Positions 1-6,831 of a stretch of DNA of 64,000 bases are shown here, in pieces (position 1 is the first letter of the stretch; every line of letters starts with the position of its first letter). The notes beneath the pieces are model-generated. The model did not search any database and had not been told where the DNA came from. It saw nothing but the letters and a program-made list of their open reading frames with translations. Origin of the DNA: Hymenobacter perfusus (GTDB lineage Bacteria > Bacteroidota > Bacteroidia > Cytophagales > Hymenobacteraceae). The position numbers and the translations under genes are program-made. The stretch lies in NCBI RefSeq assembly GCF_003944765.1, contig NZ_RWIU01000011.1:35026-99025 (forward strand). Direction: 5' to 3'.

Positions 1-53
1 GAGCTAAACCCCATCGTAGTGAAAAAACGTCATGACGTAAACATGCGTCATAT

Positions 54-75
54 TATGTCGTATATTTGCGACATA
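54..75 (+). promoter_or_regulatory. ArsR operator overlapping the -7 promoter element
   Basis: Arms TATGTCG (54-60) and CGACATA (69-75) form a perfect inverted repeat. The 8-base spacer is TATATTTG (61-68), an exact match to the Bacteroidota -7 consensus TAnnTTTG. The arsR-like start follows at 92. Inference: the regulator binds the dyad and blocks sigma access, so the operon is autorepressed until metalloid binds. Confidence 0.7.
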
Positions 76-91
76 CTTCACAGCTTTCCCG

Positions 92-442
92 ATGACTTAC
101 GCCAAAACCGCCGCCTTCACCCAGGAGCAACAGCAACTGGCCCGCGTGGCCAAAGCGTTGGCGCACCCGGCCCGGGTGGCCATTATCCAGTTTCTGGCCA
201 GCAAGCAGACCTGCATATCGGGCGACATCGCCGCCGAGCTGCCCCTGTCACGCACCACGGTTTCGCAGCACCTGCAGGAGCTCAAGGCCCTGGATTTGAT
301 TCGCGGCGAGATTGACGGGCTTACCGTCTGCTACTGCCTTAATACCGAGTTGCTCCAACAGGTCTACCAGCAGTTCACCTCCTTTTTCATCGAAGCCACC
401 ACCGGCCCAGCCTGCGGGCCTGCCGATGCCTGCGCCTGCTAA
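92..442 (+). CDS. arsR: ArsR-family metalloid-responsive repressor
   Basis: A 116-residue winged-helix repressor heading the arsenic operon. Helix-turn-helix residues lie around 43-65 (SRTTVSQHLQELK). Cysteines occur at 41, 80, 82 and, in a C-terminal tail, at 108, 114 and 116; such Cys clusters are the usual arsenite/antimonite sensors in this family, although their position differs between subtypes, so the exact site is inference. Length is typical. It sits 31 bases upstream of the DUF6428 gene on the same strand and just downstream of a dyad that covers its own -7 element, which argues for autoregulation. The alternative is a general ArsR regulator for another metal, but ACR3 and ArsN downstream favour arsenic. 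Confidence 0.88.
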   Translation: MTYAKTAAFTQEQQQLARVAKALAHPARVAIIQFLASKQTCISGDIAAELPLSRTTVSQHLQELKALDLIRGEIDGLTVCYCLNTELLQQVYQQFTSFFIEATTGPACGPADACAC

Positions 443-473
443 CCGTTTCCGCTCACTTCAGCCATTCTGACCT

Positions 474-932
474 ATGAAAATCTCCGAAATGAAGCAGTCC
501 CTCGCCGGACTCGACGCTGTTAATTTCCGCCTGCCCGACGGCACGTACCTGCCCGCCCACTTCCACGTGACGGAAGTCGGCCTGGTCAGCAAGCACTTCA
601 TCGACTGCGGCGGGGTGGAGCGCCGCGAAACGGTGGCTAACTTCCAGCTCTGGGAAGCCGGCGACTACGACCACCGCCTCGCGCCCCAGAAATTCCTGCA
701 CATCCTCCGGCTGTCGGAGAAGATTCTGGGCCCCGACGACCTGGACATTGAGGTGGAATACCAGCAGGCCACCATCGGCAAGTTCGGCCTTGCCTTCGAC
801 GGCACCGACTTCGTGCTGACGCAAAAGCAGACCGCCTGCCTGGCCCAGGACGCCTGCGGCATTCCGGATAGCGCCCTGGCCCTGCCCCAGTTGCAGGTAG
901 CAGGCTGCACCCCGGGCGGCGGGTGCTGCTAA
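474..932 (+). CDS. DUF6428 family protein of the arsenic operon
   Basis: A 152-residue soluble protein without signal peptide or membrane segment. The beginning (MKISEMKQSL) and the central pattern around an HFHVTEVG motif (residues 29-36) match the DUF6428 family, which is repeatedly found beside arsR in Bacteroidota. No reaction is known. The C-terminus ends in GGGCC with further cysteines at 123, 128 and 145, so thiol binding of arsenite is plausible but unproven. It is followed by a strong terminator (941-970), so arsR and this gene may form a short separate transcript. Called from family resemblance; function unknown. Confidence 0.75.
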   Translation: MKISEMKQSLAGLDAVNFRLPDGTYLPAHFHVTEVGLVSKHFIDCGGVERRETVANFQLWEAGDYDHRLAPQKFLHILRLSEKILGPDDLDIEVEYQQATIGKFGLAFDGTDFVLTQKQTACLAQDACGIPDSALALPQLQVAGCTPGGGCC

Positions 933-940
933 GCTTGCGC

Positions 941-972
941 AACGGCGCTGCCCTTCCGGGTGGCGCCGTTTT
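941..972 (+). terminator. Intrinsic terminator after the arsR-DUF6428 pair
   Basis: Arms AACGGCGC (941-948) and GCGCCGTT (963-970) with an inner CCC/GGG pair (951-953, 958-960), followed by TT and T-rich sequence. It lies between the DUF6428 gene and the metallophosphoesterase gene, so downstream ars genes depend on read-through or another promoter. Confidence 0.65.
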
Positions 973-1004
973 GCTTTCCCAACCTCTCCTTATTTCTCTT
1001 TCTG

Positions 1005-1778
1005 ATGACGATTGCCTTTTTCTCCGACGTGCACGGCAACCTGCCGGCCCTGGAAGCGGTGCTGGCTGATATGGAGCAGCGCCGGCCGGACATGATTTTC
1101 TGCCTGGGTGATTTGGTGGGCTACGCGCCCTGGCCCAACGAAGTCGTGAACGAGGTGCGGCGGCGGGGCATCCCGACGCTGGCCGGCAACTACGACCAAG
1201 GCATTGGGCTGGCCAGCGAGAATTGCGGCTGCGCTTACAAAACCGACACGGAAAAAGACCTGGGCGCGCAAAGTATCGCCTTCACCAACCAGGTGGTGGG
1301 GAAAGACGAGCGGCGCTACTTGCGTTACCTGCCCAAGCACATGCGCCTGGACTTCCAGGAAGAGCCCTGCACGCTGAGCCTGCTCATGGTGCACGGCTCG
1401 CCGCGCAAAATCAACGAGTACCTGTTCGAGGACCGGCCCGAGGCCAGCTTCCTGCGCATCCTGCAAGAGGCCAATGCCGATATCATGCTCTTCGGCCACA
1501 CCCACAAGCCCTACCACCGCACGTTTGCCTACGAAGTGGAGGGCGAGACCCGCTACCGGCACGCGCTCAACATTGGCTCGGTGGGCAAGCCAAAAGACGG
1601 GGACCCGCGGGCGGCCTACCAGCTGCTGCACCTCGATGATAATACGAAGCTGACCGACCCGGCCAGTGTGCGTTCGGAGCTGGTGCGGGTGGCCTACGAC
1701 GTGGAGAAAGCCGCGCAGGCGGTGGAGGCCTCGCCGCTGCCCAACGAATACGCGAACATGCTGCGCAAGGCTTATTAA
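1005..1778 (+). CDS. Metallophosphoesterase family protein
   Basis: A 257-residue calcineurin-like phosphoesterase. Metal-binding motifs are visible in order: DVHGN (residues 8-12), GDLVGY (34-39), GNYD (around 63-66), and GHTH (around 163-166). I chose the ATG at 1005, giving MTIAFFSDVHGN, because the open frame upstream to 960 encodes a Phe/Leu-rich stretch that overlaps the preceding terminator and lacks homology-like features. It is cytosolic, with unknown substrate (phosphodiester or phosphomonoester). It lies 12 bases upstream of the acetyltransferase gene, so it is in the arsenic operon, where similar genes occur in related bacteria; its contribution to resistance is not established. 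Confidence 0.85.
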   Translation: MTIAFFSDVHGNLPALEAVLADMEQRRPDMIFCLGDLVGYAPWPNEVVNEVRRRGIPTLAGNYDQGIGLASENCGCAYKTDTEKDLGAQSIAFTNQVVGKDERRYLRYLPKHMRLDFQEEPCTLSLLMVHGSPRKINEYLFEDRPEASFLRILQEANADIMLFGHTHKPYHRTFAYEVEGETRYRHALNIGSVGKPKDGDPRAAYQLLHLDDNTKLTDPASVRSELVRVAYDVEKAAQAVEASPLPNEYANMLRKAY

Positions 1779-1790
1779 CTGGCTATAGTA

Positions 1791-2285
1791 ATGACCATTC
1801 TACCACTTCTGGAAGCCCATTGGCCGGCAGTTAAGGCCATTTACGAGGCGGGCATGGCCACGGGCAACGCCACGTTTGAAACGCAGGCACCTGCCTGGGA
1901 AGCATGGGATAAGGCCCACCTGGGCCATAGCCGGCTGGTGGCCATGGACGAGACCGGCACGGTCCTGGGCTGGGCGGCCCTCTCGCCGGTGTCGGGCCGC
2001 TGCGTGTACGGCGGCGTGGCCGAAATCAGCATCTACATCGCCGCCGAGGCGCGGGGCCAGGGCGTGGGCCGGCAGTTGCTGCAGGCCCTGATTGCCGAGT
2101 CGGAGGCCCACGGCATCTGGACGCTGCAGGCGGGCACGTTTCAAGAAAACACGGCCAGCATCGGCCTGCACACGCAGGCCGGGTTCCGGGTTATCGGCTA
2201 CCGCGAACGGATTGGCCAGCACCACGGCGTGTGGCGCAACACCGTGCAGATGGAACGGCGCAGCCCGACCATCGGCGCCGCTTAA
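1791..2285 (+). CDS. arsN1: GNAT acetyltransferase, ArsN1-like (arsinothricin/phosphinothricin type)
   Basis: A 164-residue GNAT protein with the acetyl-CoA loop ARGQGVGRQLL (about residues 86-96) and the phosphinothricin-acetyltransferase-like features GNATFET (24-30) and a C-terminal HHGVWRNTVQMER. In arsenic operons this family (ArsN1) acetylates the amine of arsinothricin, an organoarsenical antibiotic, using acetyl-CoA in the cytosol. The gene is tightly placed between the phosphoesterase and the ACR3 pump (12-base spacers), which supports the arsenic role over phosphinothricin resistance. Substrate is inferred from family and context, not proven by sequence. Confidence 0.8.
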   Translation: MTILPLLEAHWPAVKAIYEAGMATGNATFETQAPAWEAWDKAHLGHSRLVAMDETGTVLGWAALSPVSGRCVYGGVAEISIYIAAEARGQGVGRQLLQALIAESEAHGIWTLQAGTFQENTASIGLHTQAGFRVIGYRERIGQHHGVWRNTVQMERRSPTIGAA

Positions 2286-2297
2286 CCTTACTTCTTT

Positions 2298-3407
2298 ATG
2301 TCGACCTTGAATCAAGCGGTACCCGCCGCGCCGGCTCCGGCCGCGCTGGCGGAAAAGAAACTCTCCGGTCTGGACCGCGGCCTTACGCTGTGGATATTCC
2401 TGGCCATGGCGCTGGGCGTGGGCCTGGGCTACTTCGTGCCGGGCATCAACGGGGCCATCAACTATTTCTCGGTAGGCACGGTGAACGTGCCGCTGGCCAT
2501 TGGCCTGATTCTGATGATGTACCCGCCGCTGGCCAAGGTGAAGTACGAGCAGCTGCCGACGGTGTTTAAAAACACGCGCATCATCGGGCTGTCCTTGTTT
2601 CTGAACTGGATACTTGGCCCGCTGCTCATGTTCTTCCTGGCCATCTGGCTGCTGCCCGACAAGCCCGAGTACATGATGGGCCTGATTTTGATTGGCATTG
2701 CCCGCTGCATTGCCATGGTGCTGGTGTGGAACGACCTGGCCGACGGCTCGCGCGAATACGCGGCCGGGCTGGTGGCGCTTAATTCCATCTTCCAGGTGCT
2801 GTTTTACTCGGTGCTGGCTTGGCTGTTTATCACGGTGCTACCGCCGTACTTCGGGCTGAAAGGGTACGCCGTGAACATCGGCATCTGGGACATTGCGCAG
2901 AGTGTGCTCGTGTACCTGGGCATTCCGTTTGCGGCCGGTTTTCTGTCGCGCACTATGCTGCGCCGGCTGAAGGGCAATGAGTGGTATGAGAAGGTCTTCA
3001 TTCCGGCCATCAGCCCCATTACCCTGGTGGCGTTGCTGCTCACCATCGTCGTCATGTTCAGCCTCAAGGGCGAAACCATCGTGCAAGTGCCGCTGGACGT
3101 ACTGCGCATTGCCCTTCCGCTGGCCCTGTACTTCGGCATCATGTTCGTGCTCAGCTTCGCCGCCGGCAAGTACCTGGGGGCAGATTACGCGGAGAATGCG
3201 AGCATTGCCTTCACGGCCACGGGCAACAACTTCGAGTTGGCCATTGCGGTGGCCATCGGGGTATTCGGGCTCAACTCGGGGCAAGCGTTTGCGGGCGTGA
3301 TTGGGCCGCTGATTGAGGTGCCGGCGCTGATTGCGCTGGTCAACTTGGCCTTCTGGTTCCGGCGCCGCTGGTACAGCGGCACCACAAACGCCCTGGCTGC
3401 CAAATAA
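2298..3407 (+). CDS. acr3: ACR3-family arsenite efflux permease
   Basis: A 369-residue inner-membrane protein with about ten hydrophobic segments. Hallmarks of the ACR3 family are the GIARCIAMVLVWNDLA motif in the fourth membrane segment, whose Cys137 corresponds to the conserved catalytic/translocation cysteine, and the GNNFELAIAVAIG motif in a later segment. It exports arsenite using the proton motive force. It is the last core gene of the ars operon, 12 bases after arsN1. No ArsA ATPase or arsenate reductase gene is present in the window, so arsenate reduction would have to be provided elsewhere or to the left of position 1. Confidence 0.93.
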   Translation: MSTLNQAVPAAPAPAALAEKKLSGLDRGLTLWIFLAMALGVGLGYFVPGINGAINYFSVGTVNVPLAIGLILMMYPPLAKVKYEQLPTVFKNTRIIGLSLFLNWILGPLLMFFLAIWLLPDKPEYMMGLILIGIARCIAMVLVWNDLADGSREYAAGLVALNSIFQVLFYSVLAWLFITVLPPYFGLKGYAVNIGIWDIAQSVLVYLGIPFAAGFLSRTMLRRLKGNEWYEKVFIPAISPITLVALLLTIVVMFSLKGETIVQVPLDVLRIALPLALYFGIMFVLSFAAGKYLGADYAENASIAFTATGNNFELAIAVAIGVFGLNSGQAFAGVIGPLIEVPALIALVNLAFWFRRRWYSGTTNALAAK

Positions 3408-3529
3408 CGGTATGTGCTTCCGCGCAGTACGCGAGTAGTCAACTGTATCTACTGGGCGTTTCTCGCTCAACACCCGCCCTCATCGAAGACGTCAGCCGGA
3501 AGATTGCGCCGGCCCCCTATTTTTCCGCT

Positions 3530-4012
3530 ATGAAACCGCTGCTGCGTCTGCAACTGCAAGTCCTCGATGCCCCAGCCGGCGTTACACTGATGCTGCAACG
3601 CGGTGCCCACGAACTGGTTCCGCCGGTCGCCTTCCCCGGGGGGATGTTGCTTTTTGAGGTGCTAGCCGCGGTATCTTATCCTAAGGAAGAGGAGGCGCCC
3701 CGGTTGGGTGGGCCCGCCGTCCACGGCCCGGTGCAGGGGCGCTTTCTCTACGTAAACGCCGGCACCTATGCCGGTCAGGCCGATTCCGGCTGGTCCCGCC
3801 GGGCCAAAGTGCCCCTGCCGGCGCTGACCCGGGAACTGGTAGAACAGGCCCTGGCTAAGCCGGACCTGACGCTGCAGGCCCGCATCCAAGGCCGGGCCGG
3901 GGACGGCGGACCGGCGTGCGCCAGCGTGAAGCTGCTGGATGCGGGGTGGACGCTGGCGCCAGCCTGGCCGGTACCCGCAGCTCTGGGGGATACAGACCTG
4001 AGAGGCAACTGA
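3530..4012 (+). CDS. DUF5990-like protein of unknown function
   Basis: A 160-residue soluble protein with no signal peptide. The pattern LQRGAHELVPP, YVNAGTYAGQ, SGWSRRAKVPL and IQGRAGDGGPACASVKL resembles DUF5990, a small Bacteroidota family without known activity. The ATG at 3530 is preceded by about 120 non-coding bases after acr3, so it may have its own promoter. A bidirectional terminator (4026-4050) follows 13 bases after the stop. Possibly not part of arsenic resistance. Confidence 0.7.
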   Translation: MKPLLRLQLQVLDAPAGVTLMLQRGAHELVPPVAFPGGMLLFEVLAAVSYPKEEEAPRLGGPAVHGPVQGRFLYVNAGTYAGQADSGWSRRAKVPLPALTRELVEQALAKPDLTLQARIQGRAGDGGPACASVKLLDAGWTLAPAWPVPAALGDTDLRGN

Positions 4013-4020
4013 TTCAAGAA

Positions 4021-4060
4021 AAAAGCGCCGGACTACGCGAGTCCGGCGCTTTTTCTCTTT
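4021..4060. terminator. Bidirectional intrinsic terminator between ars and mer clusters
   Basis: Perfect arms GCGCCGGACT (4026-4035) and AGTCCGGCGC (4041-4050), flanked by an A run on the left and a T run on the right, so it can end transcription from both the plus-strand DUF5990 gene and the minus-strand gene ending at 4094. Confidence 0.85.
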
Positions 4061-4093
4061 TGATTAGCAGCTTGTCAGCCACCCAACGCGGGC

Positions 4094-4306
4094 TTACTTC
4101 TTCACGGTTTCGGTAGCTGCCGGCGTCACCACGGCCGCGCTGGTCGGCTTCTTGGCGCAGCAGCTGGCGCCAGGCTTCTCGTCTTTTGCGCATTGCATGG
4201 TGGCTTCCTTGGCCGCTTTCTTGGACTTTTTGCCGGGTTTGCCGTCGTTGGCGGTAGCACTACCGATGGTGGCCAGCAGGGTCAGGGCAAGCAGGAGGTT
4301 TTTCAT
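4094..4306 (-). CDS. Small secreted Lys/Cys-rich protein
   Basis: A 70-residue protein starting at the ATG ending at 4306 (MKNLLLALTLLATIGSATA), a clear cleavable signal peptide. The mature part is Lys-rich and carries Cys39 and an adjacent Cys49-Cys50 pair, suggesting a periplasmic metal-binding peptide. A longer upstream frame exists but overlaps the GDCCVxC gene region and looks non-coding. It is the last gene of the minus-strand mercury-type cluster. Family not recognised. Confidence 0.65.
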   Translation of the reverse strand: MKNLLLALTLLATIGSATANDGKPGKKSKKAAKEATMQCAKDEKPGASCCAKKPTSAAVVTPAATETVKK

Positions 4307-4346
4307 GAGTTGGGGAGGTAAAAAGTTAAAAGCAACAAGTGAACAA

Positions 4347-4595
4347 CTAGCAGCAGCCGCAGGCGCCTTTGCCCTGTTCCTGGATGGGCGGGCAGGGCAC
4401 GGTGCCGTACGAGCAGTACACGCAGCAGTCGCCGGCCAGGGGCTTGAGCACGGTGTGGCAGCTGGTGCATTCGTAAAACCACTGGCAGGCATCAGTCGGC
4501 ATCTGCTCGGCCTGCGCGTGCTGGCACACCGGACAGGTAAGCACGGACGTCAGCGTAACGGCGGGCTGGGTGCTGGGAGGCGTTATCGGAATCAT
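4347..4595 (-). CDS. GDCCVxC domain-containing protein
   Basis: An 82-residue Cys-rich protein with 11 cysteines. It contains two CxxC-like pairs near residues 21-24 (CPVC) and 43-46 (CTSC), the signature GDCCVYCSYGTVPCPP (about 55-70), and a GACGCC end. The signature identifies the GDCCVxC family, some members of which are selenoproteins; here the positions are ordinary Cys codons. The family is often beside mercury transport genes, as here, 11 bases downstream of merTP. A cytosolic Hg(II)-binding or relay role is inference. Confidence 0.8.
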   Translation of the reverse strand: MIPITPPSTQPAVTLTSVLTCPVCQHAQAEQMPTDACQWFYECTSCHTVLKPLAGDCCVYCSYGTVPCPPIQEQGKGACGCC

Positions 4596-4606
4596 AGCAG
4601 GGACAA

Positions 4607-5236
4607 TTAACGGGTAGCGGAAGGGTTCAGCACCGAATAGCCGGTGCCGTTGATGGCGGCCTCTACCTGGGCCACGGGCGTGACGGCGGCATTGAAGCGG
4701 ACCTGAGCCGTGCCCTGTTCGTAGGAGACCTGCACGCGCTGCACGCCCGGCAGCTGCTGCACGTCGTGCTCCACGTGACGGGCGCAGGCCTCGCAGGTCA
4801 TGCCGCTAATGCGGTAGGAACTGGTTTGTAGCACCGGGGCGGCGCTGGTAGCCACCCCTGGCTTGGGAACTGCTGTCGGGTAGAATTGCGCCCCGTAGTA
4901 GGGAAAGGCCAGCAGCAGCGCGGCCAGCACGGTGACCGTGCCCAGAAAGCCCCGCGACTGCATCAGCGAGGGCTTGGCCGGCACGGGGCAGCCGCAGTCA
5001 TCGGCTGCCGTTGGCGCGGGTCGCAGTTGCTGGTACCAGGCGAAGCCCAGGACGCCCACGGTCAGGGCTACCAGATAGGGACGCAAGGGTTCCAACCAGG
5101 CGAAGGTGGAGGCAACGCCGCCCAGCCCCCCGACAATGGCCAGCAGGGGGGTAATGCAGCACAGTGAAGCGGCCAGCGCAGCCAGCAGGCCCGTACCGGC
5201 CAGAGACTTGGTGGGTGTGGAAGCAGGTTGGTTCAT
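4607..5236 (-). CDS. merT: Mercuric transport fusion protein MerTP
   Basis: A 209-residue fusion of a MerT-like membrane part and a MerP-like domain. The vicinal pair Cys26-Cys27 lies in the first membrane segment, a cytosolic loop carries CGC (81-83), two more hydrophobic segments follow, and the C-terminal HMA domain has GMTCEAC (145-151). The protein brings Hg(II) through the inner membrane; the HMA part binds it first. Its ATG overlaps the stop of the upstream ArsR gene in an ATGA arrangement (5233-5236), showing translational coupling. No merA reductase is in the window, so the fate of imported mercury is unclear; import without reduction would be harmful, so merA may be elsewhere. Confidence 0.9.
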   Translation of the reverse strand: MNQPASTPTKSLAGTGLLAALAASLCCITPLLAIVGGLGGVASTFAWLEPLRPYLVALTVGVLGFAWYQQLRPAPTAADDCGCPVPAKPSLMQSRGFLGTVTVLAALLLAFPYYGAQFYPTAVPKPGVATSAAPVLQTSSYRISGMTCEACARHVEHDVQQLPGVQRVQVSYEQGTAQVRFNAAVTPVAQVEAAINGTGYSVLNPSATR

Positions 5237-5604
5237 ACGGCAGCAGGCGTGAGGGAGGTGGAAACGGACCCCAGCAACGGCTCTATCACGGGGCGCAGGG
5301 CGGGAGTCAGGGTGTAAAACACGGTCTGGCCCACTTTGCGCGCCTGCACCACGCCGCCGTCCTTGAGCTTGCGCAGGTGCTGCGAGATGGCCGACACGTT
5401 CATCTGCAGCACATCGGCTAGGTCACACACGCACAGCTGCTGCTGGTCGAGCAGCAGATACAGCATTTTCAGGCGCACGTCGTTGCCGGCCAGGGCCAGT
5501 ACCGCCGCCACGGCTTCGAGGCCCGGCGCAGCCGCGGCCAGGCGCTGCTTGCTGTGTTCAATGTGCGCAGCGTCGGCAAAGACGCGAATACAGGAGGTGG
5601 CCAT
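5233..5604 (-). CDS. ArsR/SmtB-family metal-responsive repressor of the mer-type operon
   Basis: A 123-residue winged-helix regulator with LCVCDLA (57-63), the CxC metal-sensing motif of the ArsR/CadC branch, at the start of the DNA-binding helices, and SAISQHLRKLK (71-81) as recognition helix; Cys5 may be a further ligand. It heads the minus-strand operon and overlaps merTP by four bases. An extended palindrome with promoter elements lies immediately upstream (5619-5662). In Bacteroidota ArsR proteins replace MerR in many mer operons, so Hg(II) sensing is likely; Cd, Pb or As cannot be excluded. Confidence 0.87.
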   Translation of the reverse strand: MATSCIRVFADAAHIEHSKQRLAAAAPGLEAVAAVLALAGNDVRLKMLYLLLDQQQLCVCDLADVLQMNVSAISQHLRKLKDGGVVQARKVGQTVFYTLTPALRPVIEPLLGSVSTSLTPAAV

Positions 5605-5618
5605 ACTACTCGTTTTCG

Positions 5619-5662
5619 TAAAAGTACTGTTTTCTTATTTAAGCAAACGCTTAAATAAGAAA
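5619..5662 (-). promoter_or_regulatory. Promoter and palindromic operator of the mer-type operon
   Basis: Perfect 14-base arms at 5631-5644 and 5649-5662 (core TTTAAGC/GCTTAAA) with spacer AAAC. On the minus strand a TTTG (-33-like, 5644-5647) is followed after 17 bases by TACTTTTA (5619-5626), one mismatch from TAnnTTTG. The dyad covers the -33 region, fitting repression by the adjacent ArsR protein. Confidence 0.75.
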
Positions 5663-5663
5663 C

Positions 5664-5698
5664 GAGAAAAAAGAGCAGGCCCTCGCCTGCTCTTTTTC
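5664..5698. terminator. Bidirectional terminator
   Basis: Arms AAGAGCAGGC (5671-5680) and GCCTGCTCTT (5685-5694) with loop CCTC, an A run on the left and T run on the right. It ends the minus-strand sigZ/peptide transcript just before the mer-type promoter. Confidence 0.85.
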
Positions 5699-5716
5699 TG
5701 TGGCACTTCGGCTAGC

Positions 5717-5785
5717 TTAGCAGCAGCCCGAAGTATTGCCGCCGCAGCAGGTGCCGTCGCAGCAATCGGTGGGTTCGTGGTTCAT
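5717..5785 (-). CDS. Tiny Cys-rich peptide (22 aa) downstream of sigZ
   Basis: An ATG ending at 5785 opens a 22-codon frame, MNHEPTDCCDGTCCGGNTSG ending in CC, with six cysteines in three CC pairs. It stops 19 bases before a strong terminator and lies 80 bases downstream of the sigZ stop. Composition looks like a metallothionein-type metal-binding peptide. A longer in-frame extension to 5944 overlaps sigZ and is not favoured. Too short for statistical support; confidence rests on composition and placement. Confidence 0.5.
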   Translation of the reverse strand: MNHEPTDCCDGTCCGGNTSGCC

Positions 5786-5864
5786 GGCGAACGAGGGGAT
5801 GAAGTGAGGTAAGCCGCACCACCTTGGTACACTTGATAGACGACGGCACTGAAAAAAGACGCAG

Positions 5865-6446
5865 CTAAGAGGCACAGCTTCTGGCTGCCGTGCAGCCGCA
5901 CTGGTGGCGCGGCTGCGCTTCCAGTGCGGCTGCACGGCAGCCATCGACTTTCATCCGGCAGCAGGCCGTGAACAGCTGGTGCAGCTGCTGCTTGGCCCGC
6001 TGCACCCGCGACTTGGCCCCAGAATAGGAGATGCCTAACTCGGCTGCGTAGTCCTTCTGCGACAGCGCCCCAAGCTCAGTGCGTAGTAAAGCCTCCCGCG
6101 ACGCGGCGGGCAGCTGGTCGACAAACGGCGTGATGCAGGGCGCAAAACCCGGGTTCAGCTCAGTGGGGTCGGCTACGTCGGGAATATCCCCCTCCAGCTC
6201 AACCAGGCCCCGCTGGGCTTTCTGGTAGTCCAGAATGCGGTTGCGGGTAATCTGGTATACCCAGCTGGTGAGCTTGTCGGCGTAGGTGAGCGTAGGTAGC
6301 TTGAGATGAATCTTGACAAAGACGTCCTGCAGCAGGTCCTGGGCCGCGTCGGGGTCCGTAACGCGGCGCCGGATAAAAGCCAGCAGCTCGCGGTGGAAGT
6401 CGGCCCAGATGGTTTCGGTGGTGGCGGCGGCGGGGTTCATGGACAT
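5865..6446 (-). CDS. sigZ: SigZ-like ECF RNA polymerase sigma factor
   Basis: A 193-residue sigma-70 family protein. Region 2 spans about residues 13-85 (DLLQDVFVKIHLKL, SWVYQITRNRILDY) and region 4 about 108-160 (YAAELGISYSGAKSRVQRAKQQL). It ends in a Cys-rich tail beginning with CCRMKVD, a feature of the SigZ branch; the tail may sense metal or redox state. No anti-sigma gene is adjacent, so the tail may regulate activity itself. The final codons contain a 23-base inverted repeat (5882-5904/5921-5943). A second ATG two codons in is an equally possible start. The regulon is unknown; the next gene encodes a Cys-rich peptide. Confidence 0.85.
   Translation of the reverse strand: MSMNPAAATTETIWADFHRELLAFIRRRVTDPDAAQDLLQDVFVKIHLKLPTLTYADKLTSWVYQITRNRILDYQKAQRGLVELEGDIPDVADPTELNPGFAPCITPFVDQLPAASREALLRTELGALSQKDYAAELGISYSGAKSRVQRAKQQLHQLFTACCRMKVDGCRAAALEAQPRHQCGCTAARSCAS
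5882..5943. repeat. 23-bp perfect inverted repeat in the 3' end of sigZ
   Basis: Left arm 5882-5904 (starts TGGCTGCCGTGC) and right arm 5921-5943 (ends GCACGGCAGCCA) are exact reverse complements, separated by 16 bases. The element lies wholly inside the sigZ frame and encodes its Cys-rich tail. No T run follows, so it is not a standard terminator. Confidence 0.85.
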
Positions 6447-6512
6447 GGCAGTGGTTCTCTCCCAATAGACGACGCAACACCAAAAAGACGCATAATAGGG
6501 TGCCCCTAGGAG

Positions 6513-6710
6513 CTAATTCGGGATGTCCTGCTGTAGCCACGGGCGACGTGTGCCACAGGCGGTGCATTCCATCAAGAGCTCGGTAGCATGCGCGTACCGC
6601 TCCAGCACCTCCACGTGGGCGTGCAGCGTTTCCTGCCGGCACGTGGCACAGGCCAGCAACTCGGTAGCTTCGAGCTGCTCCTGCAAAAACAGTAGCTCAT
6701 CATCCCTCAT
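6513..6710 (-). CDS. Hypothetical small protein with two CxxC motifs
   Basis: A 65-residue protein starting MRDDELLFLQEQLEATELLACATC. It has two CxxC pairs (CATC and CTAC) about 30 residues apart, as in a zinc ribbon, and no signal peptide. The frame is open a further 32 codons to 6806, but that part looks non-coding, so I prefer the ATG ending at 6710. It is upstream of sigZ on the same strand with about 66 bases between. No family recognised. Confidence 0.55.
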   Translation of the reverse strand: MRDDELLFLQEQLEATELLACATCRQETLHAHVEVLERYAHATELLMECTACGTRRPWLQQDIPN

Positions 6711-6831
6711 AACAGGCAAGGTACTTATTAGCGTTGCGACTTCTATATACCGCACAGTGCCTTTAGCTGAATACAATTGTCGGCTAGGCAGATTGCTTGA
6801 CATCAACCCATTGACCGGCCATGCTTATCCC

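Noticed and set aside
6199..6642. Minus-strand 147-residue frame across sigZ
   Set aside because: Alternative frame of the sigma factor gene; no domain and shadow-like composition.
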